Below the pieces are notes generated by a model. The model saw only the letters and a program-made list of their open reading frames with translations. It searched no databases and was not told the DNA's origin. Positions 26,480 through 35,594 of a stretch of 64,000 nt of DNA are shown in pieces. The DNA is taken from assembly GCF_000236685.1 (NCBI RefSeq), contig NC_016633.1:2604001-2668000 (forward strand). Reading direction: 5' to 3'. Every line of letters begins with the position of its first letter. Within the stretch, counting starts at the first letter, position 1. Position numbers and translations under genes: made by a program. Source of the stretch: Sphaerochaeta pleomorpha str. Grapes (lineage in GTDB: Bacteria; Spirochaetota; Spirochaetia; Sphaerochaetales; Sphaerochaetaceae).

Positions 26480-27463
26480 ATGAATCAAGAACAATTTGTA
26501 GCGTTGGAAAAGGTAATAAACAAGGATTATAGCAATATTGCAGGCATAGTTGTGCTGAAAGACGGCCAGACGCTCTATGAGCATTACTTTAATGGATGCT
26601 CAGATACTAGCCGGATCCATGTCTATTCAGTGACAAAAAGTATTGTTTCCCTATTGATCGGGATTGCCCTGGATAAGGGATGTATCAAAAGTCTCGACCA
26701 GAAAGTATTGTCTTTTTTCCCGGATTACCTAGTTAAAAAGGGAGAAAGAACAATACAGAAGATTACTCTTGAGAATCTGATGACAATGACAGCTCCGTAT
26801 AAATATAAACACGTTGTTCCTTACGTAAAGTATTTCACAAGTGATGACTCGGTAACGTTTACGCTTGATTTACTGGGAGGTAGGGGACAGATAGGGAAAT
26901 TTAGATACACCCCCCTCATAGGGCCTGATATTTTGTCAGGTATTCTTGTAAAGAGTACCGGGCAATCCGTATTTGATTTCGCGACAGAAAATGTCTTCTC
27001 GCCACTGGGAATTACTGTTAAGAGTAATGTGACTTTTCATAGTAAAGAGGAACAATTTGCATTCAATAAAGCCAAGGATATCAGCGGTTGGGTTGCTGAC
27101 TCGACTGGCGTGAATACAGGAGGATGGGGGCTTACTCTCTCTGCTATGGATATGGCAAAGATAGGCCAGTTATACTTGGATGGCGGAATGTGGAATGGAA
27201 AACAAATTGTTTCAGTGAAATGGATCAACGAGAGTATAAAAGAACATAGCCGATGGGAAAAACTCAATCTGTCCTATGGTTACTTGTGGTGGCTTATCGA
27301 TGAGAAAGAGCATGCTTGTGCAGCTATGGGAGATGGAGGGAATGTGATTTATTTCAATACACAGAAAAAAATAATAATTTCCATTGCTTCTACGTTTGTA
27401 AAAAATGCAAAAGATAGATTGGAACTTATAAAGGAACATATTGAACCAATATTTGAGGATTGA
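26480..27463 (+). CDS. Serine hydrolase, class C beta-lactamase/penicillin-binding-protein fold
   Basis: A 327-residue protein with the SxxK motif SVTK at residues 50-53 (Ser50 nucleophile, Lys53), a tyrosine motif around FRYTPLIGPDILSG near residue 143, and the third motif area at CAAMGDGGNVIYF. GGWGLTLSAMDMAKIGQLYL and YGYLWWLIDE are typical of the beta-lactamase/esterase EstB group. There is no signal peptide, so it probably acts in the cytoplasm as an esterase or amidase and need not confer drug resistance. AAAGGG lies before the ATG. It follows the MerR gene by 95 bases on the same strand. Confidence 0.87.
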   Translation: MNQEQFVALEKVINKDYSNIAGIVVLKDGQTLYEHYFNGCSDTSRIHVYSVTKSIVSLLIGIALDKGCIKSLDQKVLSFFPDYLVKKGERTIQKITLENLMTMTAPYKYKHVVPYVKYFTSDDSVTFTLDLLGGRGQIGKFRYTPLIGPDILSGILVKSTGQSVFDFATENVFSPLGITVKSNVTFHSKEEQFAFNKAKDISGWVADSTGVNTGGWGLTLSAMDMAKIGQLYLDGGMWNGKQIVSVKWINESIKEHSRWEKLNLSYGYLWWLIDEKEHACAAMGDGGNVIYFNTQKKIIISIASTFVKNAKDRLELIKEHIEPIFED

Positions 27464-27835
27464 AGAGTATGGCAAGCTCCCAAAGCCAAGGCAATTCTTG
27501 ACAGTAGGTGAGAGGGTGGGACTTCTTTCTGTTCCCTTCGGTTTTTCCCTTGTCCCAACGGTGAGGCCGAACTCGTTTGGTATGGGCAGGCTGACCTTTA
27601 GATATCTTGAAGGGATGGCATTTCCCAAAAGTTTTTGAGGGTAGGTAAAATGTGAAGGATTAAAGTGTTGCGTGTGAGAGGCTGTCGTTAATCTTCCTGT
27701 TTTTACCTTTTTGGAGAAAAGAACTGCATAAATCCAAGTAACCTAGAGGGTTTTCTTACAATATATGCTTGGTCTTTTTTCTGGTGGTTTCCCCTTCTTC
27801 GGTGTATCATCTTCCCTTGAGGAGCTGTTCTCTAC
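27464..27835. other. Intergenic region without a recognisable gene
   Basis: No supported gene. Stops interrupt every frame except an overlapping plus-strand frame to 27638 that lacks a ribosome site. The promoter of the ABC/two-component operon must lie here; an AT-rich stretch with TTACAATATATG at 27756-27767 is a weak candidate. Confidence 0.3.
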
Positions 27836-28960
27836 ATGAATGCAATCAAGGATACTCCGCCCTTTTTGGAACTCAGGGATGTCAGCAAAACCTATTATCT
27901 TACGAAAAGCCATACAGTGCAGGCTGTAGACTCTGTCTCTTTCTGTATAGGACAGGGTGAATTCGTTACCCTCATAGGACCCTCGGGGTGTGGCAAAAGT
28001 ACGACGCTGCGCATGATCGCAGGATTTCTCAAACCCACCCAAGGGGATATTCTGCTTGAGGGAAAATCTATCACTTCCCTTGGCCCTGAGCAACGAAACA
28101 TCCCCATGGTCTTTCAAAACTATGCACTTTTCCCCCATCTGAACGTTTTTGAGAACATAGCGTATGGTTTGAAGGCGAGAAAGTACTCAGAAGATGCCAT
28201 CGTTCACGATGTAGCCATGATGTGCCAGATGCTGAATCTTGTGGGTATGGAGACTCGGTTTCCTGATGAGCTATCCGATGGGCAACAACAACGAGTGTCC
28301 CTTGCCAGGGCTTTGGTCATAAAACCCAAGATACTTCTTTTTGATGAACCTCTGTCCAACCTTGACGCACGGCTAAGAATCCAGACGCGGGCGGAAATCA
28401 AACGCATGCAACAGATTCTTAAGATTACCGTGCTGTATGTAACACACGACCAACAGGAAGCCCTCAGCATTCCCGATAGGGTAGTGGTCATGCACAAAGG
28501 AAAAATCATCCAGCAAGGAAGACCGAGAGAAATCTACAACAACCCCAAAACCCCCTTTGTTGCTGATTTTATCGGAAATGCCAACTTTTACGAGGCTTGT
28601 GTCGTTTCCGTTGAACCATCCTCCGTCTTGGTTGCCCTGTATGATGAAACTTTCAGTGTTCCCCTGACGCAATGTGACCACCTGCCCATCAAGGGCGAAA
28701 GGATACTGCTTTCCATCAACCCAATCACCATTGCACTTTCCGACTCTCGTGAGGCCTTAGGGGAAAATGGGTATACCGCCATTGTTGAACAGTGCCTGTT
28801 CAACGGCCAATCCTTCGAGTATACAACTACGTTTGGCGATACCAGTCTCAGGGTCCTGCACCCGAATATTCGAGGTGATGCCCTGGAATATGCTACCGGT
28901 ACCCCAGTGATACTGACCTTTCATCCCGAGACGTTCCATGTATATAAAATCAAGGAGTAG
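27836..28960 (+). CDS. ABC transporter ATPase, FbpC/PotA type (first of two in the locus)
   Basis: A 374-residue importer ATPase of the MOI/CUT1-like group. Walker A GPSGCGKST (about residues 46-54), Q-loop in VFQNYALFPH, signature LSDGQQQRVSLARAL, Walker B ILLFDEPLSNLDARL and H-loop YVTHDQQEALS are present, followed by a C-terminal TOBE-type regulatory region. The signature reads LSDGQ, Asp replacing the first Gly of LSGGQ. GAGGAG precedes the ATG. A histidine-kinase gene begins three bases after its stop, and a second ATPase gene (33619) belongs to the same importer type; which ATPase drives the permease is open. Confidence 0.9.
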   Translation: MNAIKDTPPFLELRDVSKTYYLTKSHTVQAVDSVSFCIGQGEFVTLIGPSGCGKSTTLRMIAGFLKPTQGDILLEGKSITSLGPEQRNIPMVFQNYALFPHLNVFENIAYGLKARKYSEDAIVHDVAMMCQMLNLVGMETRFPDELSDGQQQRVSLARALVIKPKILLFDEPLSNLDARLRIQTRAEIKRMQQILKITVLYVTHDQQEALSIPDRVVVMHKGKIIQQGRPREIYNNPKTPFVADFIGNANFYEACVVSVEPSSVLVALYDETFSVPLTQCDHLPIKGERILLSINPITIALSDSREALGENGYTAIVEQCLFNGQSFEYTTTFGDTSLRVLHPNIRGDALEYATGTPVILTFHPETFHVYKIKE

Positions 28961-28963
28961 TCT

Positions 28964-30004
28964 ATGAATAATCGAAAATCCTTGGTTTCCGGCCTTTTGA
29001 TGCTTGAGTTGGTAGGTGAGCATGTTGTAGTCATTTTGCTAACCCAAATCGTTTCCGACGCAACGTTCGCTTTGTCTTTCCAACTCATTTATATGACTGT
29101 ACGCTATACGTACAGCAATCGACCCCTTTTGTTTAATCTGACAACCTGGTTGGCCGGCCCTTTTCTGTTTGCCTTGTTTTCATCACTGCCCTTGCCAGGG
29201 GCACTGCCGATTCTCTTGCTTGGCTCAAGTACGGCCTTTTTGGCAAGATATCGCTATCCTGTCGCCCGGTTCTTTCATTTGCTTCCTAAAAAGAAAACTC
29301 TGCCCACCAAGGAAGCCCATGAACTGATGCTTGCCACACTTGCCCATGAGATACGTACCCCCCTTACCATTATGCAGACGACTGAAAATGTGCTTCTTGA
29401 GGAAATCCCAGGGCCCTTGAATGCACGGCAGAAGAAATTCATGGATTCAATCTTTATCAATACCCAGCGTCTGATTGCCTTCTCTGAGAACATGTTGACC
29501 CTTCTTAAACTGGAGCGTGATTGGCAACCGGATCTGTCAAAGACCATCGATTTGAGAAACCTGATCAGGCAAGTTGTTGAGATCATGGAGCCAATGCTTG
29601 CAAGTAAGACCCAATATATCAAGTGCTCCTTTCCTTCGCTGCTTTCCCATCCGAAAGCAGATGAGGCCTGGATTCGACAAGTGCTGATCAATCTTGTGCA
29701 CAATGCTTCCAAACATACCGATGGGCAAGGATCTATACTCATATCGGTAACACAGGATGAATCACAGGTTGTTGTAACGGTAACCGATAACGGTCATGGT
29801 CTGCTTGGCAGACAACGGGAAACCTTATTTAAGGAATTCTATCAGGAAAAACAGGATATGAAGGAGTATCAGGATGGTTTTGGCCTTGGTCTTACCATCG
29901 TGAGGATGATTATTGAACGCCATCATGGGCAGGTGTATATAACCAGTTCAAGGCAGCAGGGGACCATGGTCTCATTCAGCCTACCGGCAAAGGAGATGCA
30001 GTGA
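28964..30004 (+). CDS. Membrane sensor histidine kinase
   Basis: A 346-residue kinase. Residues 8-100 hold about four or five hydrophobic helices with very little periplasmic loop, so it lacks a normal extracellular sensor domain. The H-box is LAHEIRTPLTIMQ with His128, the N-box is LVHNASKHT, then VTDNGHGL (G1) and GFGLGLTIVRMI (G2). It autophosphorylates and passes phosphate to the regulator encoded next, whose GTG overlaps its stop by four bases. Kinases with short membrane sensors often sense through a partner transporter (for example BceS with BceAB); the neighbouring importer makes this plausible here, but it is inference. Confidence 0.92.
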   Translation: MNNRKSLVSGLLMLELVGEHVVVILLTQIVSDATFALSFQLIYMTVRYTYSNRPLLFNLTTWLAGPFLFALFSSLPLPGALPILLLGSSTAFLARYRYPVARFFHLLPKKKTLPTKEAHELMLATLAHEIRTPLTIMQTTENVLLEEIPGPLNARQKKFMDSIFINTQRLIAFSENMLTLLKLERDWQPDLSKTIDLRNLIRQVVEIMEPMLASKTQYIKCSFPSLLSHPKADEAWIRQVLINLVHNASKHTDGQGSILISVTQDESQVVVTVTDNGHGLLGRQRETLFKEFYQEKQDMKEYQDGFGLGLTIVRMIIERHHGQVYITSSRQQGTMVSFSLPAKEMQ

Positions 30005-30699
30005 AAGGAAGAATTCTGATTGTAGACGATGAACGTGACATTCTGGATGTCCTTGGTTTTGTGCTGGAGGATGCTGGATACGAAACAAGAACTACTGATC
30101 GGGGGGATGAGGTGCTTGGTCTGGTTACGCAATGGAGACCTGATCTTGTAATCCTCGATATCGGACTACCTGGCCTAAGTGGTTTGGAAGTATGTCCTTG
30201 TCTGGTGTCCATGGACATTCCAGTCTTGGTACTCAGCTCCCATGACAGGGATGACCAGATTGTGGAAGGGCTGGAGGTCGGAGCCGAAGACTATGTGTCC
30301 AAGCCTTTCAATCTGAAAGAGCTCTTACTCCGCATCGAAAAAATCCTCAGAAGAACCAAACTGAACGAATGTACAGAGCATGCGATTGCAATAGGTTCTT
30401 TGGCTATCGATTTTCGCACCCAGACAGTATGGGTTGAGGGGGAGATAGTAAACCTCACCCCCACCGAATACAAAATTGTGGAACTGCTTGCAAAGCATGC
30501 CCATACCCCGGTGACAAGCGAGGTTTTGCTCAAGCAGGTATGGAACAGCGAAGACTGGATCCAAGGCGCAGAGATGGTAAAAGTGAACATCAGCCGGGTT
30601 CGCAAGAAACTTGAGAAGGACCCGACAAACCCTAGATATCTGCTAAACCGTTGGGGGTATGGGTATCTGTTGACAGACATTGCAGCCACCGGCAAGTGA
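30001..30699 (+). CDS. OmpR/PhoB-type response regulator
   Basis: A 232-residue regulator: receiver domain about residues 1-118 with ILIVDDERDI acidic pair, phosphoacceptor Asp53 in VILDIGLPGLSG, and LVLSSHD and SKPFNLKELL switch residues; winged-helix DNA-binding domain about 135-228 (VNLTPTEYKIVELLAKHAH, VNISRVRKKLEKDP, RWGYGYLLT). Start is GTG with AAGGAG upstream, overlapping the kinase stop. Its likely target is the promoter region of the binding-protein gene immediately downstream, where a nine-base direct repeat lies. Confidence 0.93.
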   Translation: MKGRILIVDDERDILDVLGFVLEDAGYETRTTDRGDEVLGLVTQWRPDLVILDIGLPGLSGLEVCPCLVSMDIPVLVLSSHDRDDQIVEGLEVGAEDYVSKPFNLKELLLRIEKILRRTKLNECTEHAIAIGSLAIDFRTQTVWVEGEIVNLTPTEYKIVELLAKHAHTPVTSEVLLKQVWNSEDWIQGAEMVKVNISRVRKKLEKDPTNPRYLLNRWGYGYLLTDIAATGK

Positions 30700-30703
30700 G
30701 ATT

Positions 30704-30797
30704 GTTACGGTTTTGTAACTTGCACATATCCTAATAATAGCGTGAAACTGAATGCGTACGCTGGGAAAAACCAATTTCCCAGTCTGTCGTTACGGTT
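30704..30797 (+). promoter_or_regulatory. Candidate response-regulator sites before the binding-protein gene
   Basis: GTTACGGTT occurs at 30704-30712 and again at 30789-30797. The first copy is part of a GTTAC-GGTTTT-GTAAC dyad (30704-30719), followed by an AATAAT -10-like box at 30733-30738. OmpR-type regulators bind direct repeats, so these are reasonable sites for the regulator encoded just upstream. Confidence 0.4.
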
Positions 30798-30816
30798 CTT
30801 AAAAGGGAGGAACGTT

Positions 30817-31845
30817 ATGAAGAAACTGCAAAAGATTGTGTCTGTGCTTGTCCTGATTGCGCTCTGTGTGGTACCTCTGTTTGCCGCTGGTGTACAAGAA
30901 CAAGCGAAAGCAGGTGGAACGCTGAATGTGTATTCCATCATGCCTGAAAAGTATGCCACCAAGGTTTTCGACGAATTCACCAAGGATACAGGTATTAGTG
31001 TGAATTTCGTACGACTGTCTTCAGGTGAAGCTCTTGCCAGAATCATCGCCGAGAAGGCAAACCCCCAAGTCGATGCACTGTGGGGAGGTCCGGCTGATAC
31101 CTATGAAGCTGGTGTACTTGAGGGTGTCTTCGATACCTATGTGCCTGCTGAAGCCGGCAAGATTCCAACTCAGTTCAAGTCCGCGAAAGGCTATTGGACT
31201 GGTATCGGGGTAATTCCCCTTGCCTTCATGAGTAATGTAACCTTCCTTAAGGACAAGGGTCTCGAGGCACCGACCAGCTGGAATGATCTGTTGAATCCAG
31301 CTTATAAAAATAGTCTGCAGATGGCCGATGCCCGTACCAGCGGAACGGCAACCGAACGCATCTATTCCTTAGTCAAGGTAATGGGTGAGGACGAAGCTTT
31401 TGCTTACCAGAAGAAGTTGCATCAGAACATCCAGCTGTACACCAAAGGTGGTGCCGGCGGAGCAATGCCAGTGGCAACAGGTCAGGCAGGGGCCGGAATC
31501 TTTTACATCGTCGATGCCCTGGATATTCAGCAGCAGGGGTATGACTTGGTGCTTTCTTATCCGAAGGAAGGCGTGACCTATGGCGTAGAAGCCTCAGGCA
31601 TAATCAAGGGTGCAAAAAACCTCGACTCAGCAAAAGCCCTCATGGATTGGGCTTCCTCAAAGAGATTGGGCGAGGTTATGGTTGCCAACCAGATCAACTA
31701 CATTCCCACTCGTCCCGATGTAACGGTTACCAATCCTGCATTGGATATGTCTCAGGTAAAATTGATCGAAGCGGATATTGCCTGGAAAGGTGAGAACCGG
31801 ACTCGGCTTGTCGAACGTTGGGTAGCTGACGTTATCCAACAGTAA
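30817..31845 (+). CDS. ABC transporter solute-binding protein, FbpA/AfuA-like
   Basis: A 342-residue exported binding protein. The start at 30817 follows GGGAGG and gives a signal peptide (MKKLQKIVSVLVLIALCVVP then LFAAGVQEQ). The mature part has TLNVYSIMPEKYATKVFDEF, FVRLSSGEALARIIAEKANP, DALWGGPADTYEAG and GQAGAGIFYIVDAL, the layout of the iron/phosphonate/sugar-phosphate group. The tyrosine pair that binds ferric iron in FbpA is not evident, and GGPADTYEAG resembles proteins such as AfuA that bind hexose phosphates, so a phosphorylated sugar or polyol ligand is as likely as iron. A hairpin follows the stop. Confidence 0.9.
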   Translation: MKKLQKIVSVLVLIALCVVPLFAAGVQEQAKAGGTLNVYSIMPEKYATKVFDEFTKDTGISVNFVRLSSGEALARIIAEKANPQVDALWGGPADTYEAGVLEGVFDTYVPAEAGKIPTQFKSAKGYWTGIGVIPLAFMSNVTFLKDKGLEAPTSWNDLLNPAYKNSLQMADARTSGTATERIYSLVKVMGEDEAFAYQKKLHQNIQLYTKGGAGGAMPVATGQAGAGIFYIVDALDIQQQGYDLVLSYPKEGVTYGVEASGIIKGAKNLDSAKALMDWASSKRLGEVMVANQINYIPTRPDVTVTNPALDMSQVKLIEADIAWKGENRTRLVERWVADVIQQ

Positions 31846-31859
31846 AACCTGCAATGGAT

Positions 31860-31896
31860 GGATCGCCACCGGCTTCGGCTCTCTGGCGATCCTTTT
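31860..31896 (+). terminator. Intercistronic attenuator-like hairpin
   Basis: Perfect 9-bp arms GGATCGCCA / TGGCGATCC (31860-31892) with a 15-base loop, followed by TTTTCC, 14 bases after the binding-protein stop. It can partly terminate, leaving less transcript for the permease and second ATPase. Confidence 0.7.
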
Positions 31897-31925
31897 CCAA
31901 ACGCTACGGTACAAAGGAACTTGTC

Positions 31926-33638
31926 ATGTTTGATACGAATGGCTACAAGTCAAAACGGGCATCCTTGATGAAAACAGACCCGGCACTTTTTTCTGCTTTG
32001 GTGGCGGTTTGGCTTTCGTTCGCAATTTTTATCTTTCTGCCTCTGCTGCGACTTCTTGCAACTACCTTTATGGTGAATGGATCCTTCTCTCTTGCCAATC
32101 TGCAGAAGGTGTTTTCCACCAGCTACAATATGAAGGCTTTGTATGGAAGTCTGATTCTTGCCACCTCGGTGAGTATTTCCGGCACTTTTCTAGGATATTT
32201 GTTTGCGCTTGCGGTAACACGCACCTCGCTTCCCAAGCCCTTGAAGGTCTTGCTTGGGGGGATTACCATGCTGCCGTTGATCTCGCCGCCTTTTACCAGC
32301 AGTATTTCCCTGACGTTGGTGCTTGGTCCGAACGGTATGCTGCTCAAAGCACTGGGAATAGGTGATTTTTCCATCTATGGGTTCCTTGGGACCTGGATAT
32401 CGGAGACTCTGACATACTTTCCGGTGGCTTTCATGGTTATAAGCGCAATTCTTAATACGATGAGTGCAACCTTGGATGATGCCGCACTCTCGTTAGGTGC
32501 CTCGCGTTGGAGAATGTTTGGTACGATTACCATCCCTCTCTCGCTGCCCGGTATCGGGAATTCAATCCTGCTGCTCTTCGGTGCGAGCCTAGCCGACTTT
32601 GCCACCCCTTTGATTCTAGGCGGTCATTCGTTCCCGGTATTGCCTACCGAGGCCTATCTCTTGATTACCGGTATGTTCGATTTGAAGGGAGGTGCAACCC
32701 TGTCCTTTTTGCTGCTTGCCCCTGCTTTGCTCGTATTCTTTTTGCAGAGAATGTTACTAGGTAAGAAAAGCTATGTGTCGGTGACCGGAAAGAACGGCGC
32801 AAGAACGGAGTTTGCAAAGCTTCCTCAGGGTTTGAGCATCTTTATTACAGCGGTTTGCACCCTACTGGTGGTCTTTATTCTCTATTTATATGCAATTATC
32901 CTCTGGGGTTCCTTTGTGAAAGTCTGGAGTGTCAATAATACCTTTACGCTCGAACATTATGTGTATGTGTTCAAACATGGGAAGAAAGCAATCACCGATA
33001 CCCTCTTGATCGCTGTGCTTTCTACGGTCATTGGTTCCACACTTGCGGTCATCATCGGGTATGTGGTCCAACGCAAGCAATTCTTTGGCAAACGGTTCTT
33101 TGAGTTCAGCAGTATGCTTAACTATGCACTGCCCGGAACGGTGGTAGGTATTGCATATATCATTGCCTTCAACCAAAAACCGATTCTGTTGACAGGAACC
33201 TTGTCCATTCTTGTTGCTGCCTATGTCTTTCGGTACTATGCGACAGGAATTCGTTCAGTCATCGCTTCCTTGGAACAGATTGACCCTGCCCTGGAGGAAG
33301 CTTCGCTCAGTCTGGGGGCTGGTTCGGTGCATACATTTACTCATGTTACCATTCCTTTGATCATCCCGGCTGTTCTGGCAGGGATGCGCTATTTGTTCAT
33401 TCACTGTATGACGGCCATAAGTGCAACCATCTTTCTGGTTTCCGTCCATTGGATGTTACTTACGACCAGGATTCTGGAAAGTATGACTGAGCTACAGTTT
33501 TCCCAGGCTTCTGCCTTCTCCATTGTTTTGATCGTCATCGTCTTTCTGGTAGATGCCTTGATGATTTTCCTGCTTCGTCTTTCCACCTCCAAATTCCATA
33601 GAACCCAGGAGATTTCCTATGATAAAATCGGCGCTTGA
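31926..33638 (+). CDS. ABC transporter permease, double-domain FbpB type
   Basis: A 570-residue protein that joins two permease halves, about six helices each. Each half has an ATPase-docking EAA loop: LGASRWRMFGTITIPLSLPG (first half, about residue 215) and LGAGSVHTFTHVTIPLIIPA (second half, about residue 480). This duplicated architecture is standard for Fe3+/2-aminoethylphosphonate/hexose-phosphate importers. The ATG at 31926 is preceded by AAGGAAC; a longer frame that begins inside the hairpin region is rejected. The ATPase gene overlaps its end by 20 bases. Confidence 0.92.
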   Translation: MFDTNGYKSKRASLMKTDPALFSALVAVWLSFAIFIFLPLLRLLATTFMVNGSFSLANLQKVFSTSYNMKALYGSLILATSVSISGTFLGYLFALAVTRTSLPKPLKVLLGGITMLPLISPPFTSSISLTLVLGPNGMLLKALGIGDFSIYGFLGTWISETLTYFPVAFMVISAILNTMSATLDDAALSLGASRWRMFGTITIPLSLPGIGNSILLLFGASLADFATPLILGGHSFPVLPTEAYLLITGMFDLKGGATLSFLLLAPALLVFFLQRMLLGKKSYVSVTGKNGARTEFAKLPQGLSIFITAVCTLLVVFILYLYAIILWGSFVKVWSVNNTFTLEHYVYVFKHGKKAITDTLLIAVLSTVIGSTLAVIIGYVVQRKQFFGKRFFEFSSMLNYALPGTVVGIAYIIAFNQKPILLTGTLSILVAAYVFRYYATGIRSVIASLEQIDPALEEASLSLGAGSVHTFTHVTIPLIIPAVLAGMRYLFIHCMTAISATIFLVSVHWMLLTTRILESMTELQFSQASAFSIVLIVIVFLVDALMIFLLRLSTSKFHRTQEISYDKIGA

Positions 33639-34734
33639 ACTTCGTGATGTAACAAAGATATTCCAGAAGGGACGTGAACCTGTCAAAGCGGTGGATTCGG
33701 TGAATCTCACGGTCGAAGAGGGTGAGCTGGTTACGTTTCTCGGGCCCTCTGGCTGTGGTAAGACTACTACGCTGCGCATGGTGGCCGGGTTTGAGCTTCC
33801 CAGTTCCGGATCGATAACCATCAAGGGCAAAGATATTACCAACACCCCGGTAAATAAGCGTGAAATCGGGTTTGTTTTCCAGAACTATGCCTTGTTTCCC
33901 CATATGAGCGTCTACAATAATGTGGCCTACGGCTTGAAAGCCCGGGGTGAGAAGGACGACGAAATCCGGCCAAAGGTTGTCTCTGCCCTTCAACTGGTCG
34001 GGCTGGAGAATACTGAGAACCGTTACCCGAGCCAGCTGTCCGGTGGAGAGCAGCAACGTGTGGCCTTAGCCAGGGTCATCGTAATGGAACCGACTCTTTT
34101 GTTGATGGACGAGCCGCTTTCGAACCTTGATGCCAAGTTGCGCTTGCATATGCGAACCGAGATTCGCAAACTGCAGAAGAAGCTGGGAATTACCTGTCTC
34201 TATGTTACCCATGACCAGAGTGAGGCCCTTACCATGGCCGATCGGATCGTGGTCATGCATAAGGGAAAGGTGGAACAGATTGGTACGCCGTTCGAAATCT
34301 ATAGCAACCCACAATCGTTGTTTGTGGCCGATTTCATTGGACAGGCGAATATCATCACCTTGGAAGTGACAGCCATCGGGGATGAGAATCTAACGGCAGC
34401 TATTCCTGGGGGAGGTTCCTTTACAGCCAGAGCCTTGCGCCCGGATAAGTATAGCCCAATTGATGTGCTCTACAAGGTAGGCAAACCTGCTTCTTTGATT
34501 GTCAGGCCGGAAAGCATTGTCGTGACCAATTTGAGTAACGAGGATGGTCAATTCCCTGCCCAGGTAGTATCGTCCATATTCGTAGGTAGTCATATTGAAT
34601 ATGAATTGCTCCTGCAGAACGACGCAATCGTCAAAGCCTCGATTCCCTTTACCACCGGTATGCAGATGTTTAGTGAAGGATCATCAGTATCTCTTGTCTG
34701 TGATGTGTCGAATTCAGCTTTCCTGCCTGCTTGA
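33619..34734 (+). CDS. ABC transporter ATPase, FbpC/PotA type (second of two)
   Basis: A 371-residue ATPase with fully canonical motifs: Walker A GPSGCGKTT, Q-loop VFQNYALFPHM, signature LSGGEQQRVALARVI, Walker B LLLMDEPLSNLDAKL and H-loop YVTHDQSEALTMAD, then a TOBE region (IVRPESIVV). It overlaps the permease gene by 20 bases and has CAGGAG before its ATG, so it is the natural motor of this importer. It is clearly related to the ATPase at 27836, but the two are well diverged, so they are not a recent duplication. Confidence 0.93.
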   Translation: MIKSALELRDVTKIFQKGREPVKAVDSVNLTVEEGELVTFLGPSGCGKTTTLRMVAGFELPSSGSITIKGKDITNTPVNKREIGFVFQNYALFPHMSVYNNVAYGLKARGEKDDEIRPKVVSALQLVGLENTENRYPSQLSGGEQQRVALARVIVMEPTLLLMDEPLSNLDAKLRLHMRTEIRKLQKKLGITCLYVTHDQSEALTMADRIVVMHKGKVEQIGTPFEIYSNPQSLFVADFIGQANIITLEVTAIGDENLTAAIPGGGSFTARALRPDKYSPIDVLYKVGKPASLIVRPESIVVTNLSNEDGQFPAQVVSSIFVGSHIEYELLLQNDAIVKASIPFTTGMQMFSEGSSVSLVCDVSNSAFLPA

Positions 34735-34790
34735 GAGATAAAAAAAGGGTAGCAAACGAAAGCTTAAGGACTCACAGAATAGTTACATAT

Positions 34791-34828
34791 ACCAAGAACT
34801 CCTTGCGCGATTGCAGGGAGTTCTTGGT
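34791..34828. terminator. Strong 12-bp hairpin after the ABC operon
   Basis: ACCAAGAACTCC (34791-34802) pairs perfectly with GGAGTTCTTGGT (34817-34828), loop 14 bases. No T-run follows on either side, but position and strength suggest transcript-end formation. It also marks the left edge of the decayed region that follows. Confidence 0.6.
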
Positions 34829-34840
34829 GCTATTGGGTAA

Positions 34841-35428
34841 TCAGTATTAGAAAAAATTGCTACACTGAAAACGCAACAAGGTAAAGAGGTAAATTTGTTC
34901 AATGTGACAACAAGTCTACAACAGTTTGATTCAGAAATCACCAGAATCAATATTGACGCCGTGGCTACTAAAAGGATTATCGACAAATTAGAAAAAGAAA
35001 GAAAGTTGCTAGAACAGCAAGTTATAGAAAGCGTAAAGCTGGATAATCCACTTATTGAGGAGCTTCATCAATTGATATCGTCATATTCCGTAAGGCTTGG
35101 ATTGGATGAAAAACATGTAAGTGCAGGGAAACATTACATTTTTACCAACGACTTAAAGTCATTGTCAGGAGCAATACTCCATAAAGTCGTTTTTGTGTTC
35201 AAGATTTCATATGTTAAGCTGATTCAGCATCATACAGGCATTTATTTGCCGATAATTCTGGGCTCTCCAAGTGGACGTGAAGTGAGTATGGAAAATATAG
35301 ACGAAATGATGGATATTCTTGCAAAGGATTTTAAAGATTATCAAATTATCATCGCTTCCATTTATAAAAGCTACGTTTTTCCAAACAAGAACATTATTGA
35401 GTTGACTGACAGACTTCTTCCATTCTAA
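34841..35428 (+). pseudogene. C-terminal fragment of an SMC/Rad50-like ATPase
   Basis: The frame is open from 34841 (just after a TAA) to the stop at 35428, about 195 codons, with no ATG or ribosome site at its beginning. The first part is coiled-coil-like (TRINIDAVATKRIIDKLEKE, RKLLEQQVIES). The end reads GIYLPIILGSPSGREVSMEN then MMDILAKDFKDYQIIIASIY, which resembles the Walker B/D-loop end of SMC-like ATPases, usually LPxILDSPxGRE. Here the Walker B aspartate is Gly (IILGSP), another sign of decay. The N-terminal ATP-binding half is missing. It could be a remnant of a defence or DNA-repair gene. Confidence 0.6.
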
Positions 35429-35594
35429 AACATGAATTTATAGGGGATTGTATGGACTATACATTCATGGTTTCTATAAGACAACTAATTTGTTTAGAGT
35501 AGAAAATAAATTCATTTATGGTTTAAGGTTGGTATTAATTTATATATAAAAGGATTAACATGATATCTTAATCAAATATTTACAATGCTAGGTA

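Noticed and set aside
26480-27463. A drug-resistance beta-lactamase
   Set aside because: The fold is right, but there is no signal peptide and the sequence resembles esterase-type members, so resistance is not supported.
30817-34734. A definite ferric-iron importer
   Set aside because: The permease and ATPase fit, but iron-binding tyrosines are not evident in the binding protein, and hexose-phosphate relatives fit as well.
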